Of a stretch of DNA of 14,527 nt, positions 13,224-14,527 are shown piece after piece. The translations under genes were made by a program, and so were the position numbers. The notes under the pieces are model-generated. The model was not told where the DNA came from. It made no database searches and saw only the letters and a list, made by a program, of their open reading frames with translations. Each line of letters starts with the position of its first letter. The first letter of the stretch is position 1. Source of the stretch: Anaerolineales bacterium (GTDB lineage Bacteria; Chloroflexota; Anaerolineae; Anaerolineales; E44-bin32); the NCBI GenBank assembly GCA_030642885.1, contig DAOWMX010000023.1:1-14527 (forward strand), read 5' to 3'.

Positions 13224-13577
13224 TTAGTCGTTTAAATCAGATCCGGTTGTCTCCAAGAATGTGTCAACCATTTCCTTCAGGAAGGGCTCGGGGACTGCGC
13301 CAACTTGCTGGTGCACAACGTTTCCGTTAGCGATAAGAAGCATCGTTGGAATCCCCTGAACGCCATATTCCATCGCCCACTTCGGGTTTTCATCGGTGTT
13401 CACTTTTGCTACGATGAGCTTACCAGCATAGTCTTTCGCAATTATCTCCAGGATTGGACCTATCATTTTGCACGGACCACACCATGGCGCCCAAAAATCT
13501 ACGATTACAGGAAGCTCCGACTGCAGAACAGTCTTTTCAAAAGTATCATCGGCAATATGTATCGGTTCTTGAATCAT
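13224..13577 (-). CDS. trxA: Thioredoxin
   Basis: A 117-residue protein disulfide reductase, cytoplasmic, with no signal peptide. The redox motif WCGPC (32-36; Cys33, Cys36) follows IVDFWAP. The cis-proline is Pro77 in QGIPTML, and the buried Asp27 of VDFWA is present. Length and motif spacing are those of a standard thioredoxin with a short C-terminal tail (TTGSDLND). The start ATG has GAGGAG at 13589-13584, 6 nt upstream. It is a single gene, between the fabH terminator and a divergent zinc-ribbon gene. A TATAAT at 13614-13609 probably drives it. Confidence 0.95.
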   Translation of the reverse strand: MIQEPIHIADDTFEKTVLQSELPVIVDFWAPWCGPCKMIGPILEIIAKDYAGKLIVAKVNTDENPKWAMEYGVQGIPTMLLIANGNVVHQQVGAVPEPFLKEMVDTFLETTGSDLND

Positions 13578-13608
13578 TTTTTACTCCTCATGAATATTCT
13601 CACCGGGA

Positions 13609-13614
13609 ATTATA
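13609..13614 (-). promoter_or_regulatory. -10 box for thioredoxin
   Basis: A perfect TATAAT on the minus strand, with an expected start near 13602 and a 24-nt leader containing the ribosome binding site. The -35 is poor (AACACA at 18 nt spacing), but an A/T-rich run (CTTTTTTTG, near 13652-13660) lies further upstream. Confidence 0.5.
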
Positions 13615-13703
13615 ACCATCATTTCCCCAATATGTGTTAGATTCAAAACCACAAAAAAAGTTACATTCTGACGAAACAAATGCAGAACTCTCGATTCGAT
13701 GGG

Positions 13704-13712
13704 TGTTATAAT
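13704..13712 (+). promoter_or_regulatory. Extended -10 promoter for the zinc-ribbon/scpA operon
   Basis: TGTTATAAT (13704-13712) is a perfect extended -10. No -35 of quality is seen, as often tolerated with TGn. The expected start near 13719 lies downstream of an in-frame ATG at 13680, which therefore cannot be the start if this promoter is used, and 27 nt ahead of the ATG at 13746. Confidence 0.6.
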
Positions 13713-13745
13713 TCAGATAACCATCCGTCGAAAGCCCAAGAACAT

Positions 13746-14207
13746 ATGCCAACCTACGAATGCCCCATTTGTTCAGAAGAAAAGTTGGTCGAAAGCGGAC
13801 CATCCGCCTATGAATGCCAACATTGCCACGCCAGCATACTAGATGGCAAACTTGTGTGTTCTGCTTGTGGAAAACATAATCCGCTCGAAGCTGCTAAATG
13901 TGAAACCTGCCAGGAACCACTTACCATCTTCAGCAGAGTCATATCCCGACACAGTAAGGCAACCCGTTCATGGCGCCTGGATCAAACTCGCAATCAGGCC
14001 AATACGTTGAAGGCAGCCGAAGCGCACGCGTCGGAAGCTCGCATGGATGATTTCCTCGAAATCGATCGAAAGCGCAAGGAAGCCGATCGCGAAGCCGCAT
14101 TAATTCAGGAAGAAGCCGACCGTCAACTTGTCAGCTACGTCAAAATCGGTTTAGGGATTTTCTTAGCCATCGTCGCCGTCGCAAGCATAATCATCGCCCT
14201 GCTCTGA
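13746..14207 (+). CDS. Tail-anchored double zinc-ribbon protein, hypothetical
   Basis: A 153-residue protein with three parts. Two zinc ribbons come first: Cys6/Cys9/Cys24/Cys27 and Cys38/Cys41/Cys52/Cys55. A long charged helix (about 75-130), rich in Ala, Glu, Arg and Lys (ARMDDFLEIDRKRKEADREA), is probably a coiled coil. A C-terminal membrane helix (about 132-153, IGLGIFLAIVAVASIIIALL) ends the chain, so it is likely tail-anchored with the ribbons in the cytoplasm. I do not recognise a function; zinc ribbons of this sort bind protein or nucleic acid. ATG 13746 puts the first CxxC at residue 6 and lies downstream of the extended -10. An upstream in-frame ATG at 13680 would add 22 residues of poor composition. 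It is followed 3 bp later by scpA. It shares the paired-ribbon-plus-membrane design with the gene at 625, but not its topology. Confidence 0.82.
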   Translation: MPTYECPICSEEKLVESGPSAYECQHCHASILDGKLVCSACGKHNPLEAAKCETCQEPLTIFSRVISRHSKATRSWRLDQTRNQANTLKAAEAHASEARMDDFLEIDRKRKEADREAALIQEEADRQLVSYVKIGLGIFLAIVAVASIIIALL

Positions 14208-14210
14208 TCG

Positions 14211-14527
14211 ATGCTCTCACCTCCCATCTACACAATCCAACTCCCCGTCTACGAAGGTCCGCTTGATTTGCTCCTCAACCTGATCGAACACGCAGAGTTG
14301 GATATCACCAAAGTCTCGCTCGCAGAAGTCACCGACCAATATCTGGTCTATATACGGCAGATTCAGGATCGTCAATTAGAAGACCTTGCCTCCTTCTTGG
14401 TCATGGCCGCGCGCTTGATCCAGATCAAATCCGAAGTATTGCTCCCGAGGCCCCCTTTACGTGAACCTGGTGAGGAAGACCCCGGGGATGCGCTTGCGCG
14501 GTTGCTTGTTGCATACAAAAAATACAA
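14211..14527 (+). CDS. scpA: Segregation and condensation protein A, N-terminal part cut by the right edge
   Basis: An open frame from the ATG at 14211 to the end of the window, 105 residues. ScpA is the kleisin that bridges SMC dimers in bacterial chromosome condensation. Visible family marks are the N-terminal PVYEGPLDLLLNLIEHAELD (12-31, matching the FxGPLDLLLxLI signature), ITKVSLAEVTDQYL (32-45), and the helix ASFLVMAARLIQIKSEVLLP (60-79), which in ScpA proteins contacts the SMC neck. The rest lies outside the window. The start is only 3 bp after the stop of the zinc-ribbon gene (TGATCGATG) and has no Shine-Dalgarno of its own, so it is probably translated by reinitiation after that gene. 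Confidence 0.93.
   Translation, partial: MLSPPIYTIQLPVYEGPLDLLLNLIEHAELDITKVSLAEVTDQYLVYIRQIQDRQLEDLASFLVMAARLIQIKSEVLLPRPPLREPGEEDPGDALARLLVAYKKY

Noticed and set aside
1..14527. CRISPR array, insertion sequence or prophage
   Set aside because: No regularly spaced direct repeats, no transposase, integrase or phage structural gene, and no target-site duplications were seen on reading either strand.

Overview
The window is about 14.5 kb of ordinary-looking bacterial chromosome of intermediate GC content. The gene set and style suggest a member of the Chloroflexota (Anaerolineae-like). The pointers are two paired-zinc-ribbon membrane proteins, one directly ahead of scpA, a MshA/sucrose-phosphate-synthase-like GT4 glycosyltransferase, and an OSBS/NSAR enolase-superfamily gene behind a COG3375-type GNAT gene. 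This placement is an inference from family resemblance, not a proven assignment. No insertion sequence, phage gene or CRISPR array was seen.

Layout, left to right. (1) 1-257, minus: the 5' part of a gene that runs off the left edge. (2) 625-1641, plus: a zinc-ribbon protein with one membrane helix. (3) 1687-5121, minus: an EamA-type transporter, a tiny acidic membrane protein, a NagD-like HAD phosphatase and a GT4 glycosyltransferase. The HAD gene has its own promoter candidate, and the glycosyltransferase looks leaderless. (4) 5236-5308, plus: tRNA-Thr(CGT), whose strong promoter is back to back with the glycosyltransferase promoter. (5) 5448-7184, plus: an operon of uridine kinase (apparently leaderless), cyclophilin and a VTT/DedA-like membrane protein. 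(6) 7185-7612: a gene-free stretch packed with inverted repeats, including a perfect 15-bp stem. (7) 7613-10545, minus: a three-gene operon of NAD(P)-binding epimerase-like protein, GNAT-family protein and OSBS/NSAR enzyme, with 9-bp and 1-nt overlapping junctions. (8) 10736-13119, plus: fabF-fabH, ended by a clear terminator. (9) 13224-13577, minus: thioredoxin. (10) 13746-14527, plus: a tail-anchored double-zinc-ribbon protein followed 3 bp later by scpA, which is cut by the right edge.

How the genes work together: fabH and fabF initiate and elongate fatty acids. The GNAT and OSBS/NSAR pair matches the arrangement known from Geobacillus, in which an N-succinyltransferase and an N-succinylamino acid racemase act on D-amino acids; the desuccinylase that would complete that route is not in the window. 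Uridine kinase, cyclophilin, thioredoxin, the tRNA and scpA are housekeeping functions.

The observations most worth following are the overlapping divergent tRNA/glycosyltransferase promoters, two genes whose -10 box sits exactly six bases ahead of the ATG (leaderless mRNAs), a cationic amphipathic C-terminal tail on FabH, the hairpin-rich 7.2-7.6 kb interval, and the edge gene at 1-257. No clearly new multi-gene system is visible.
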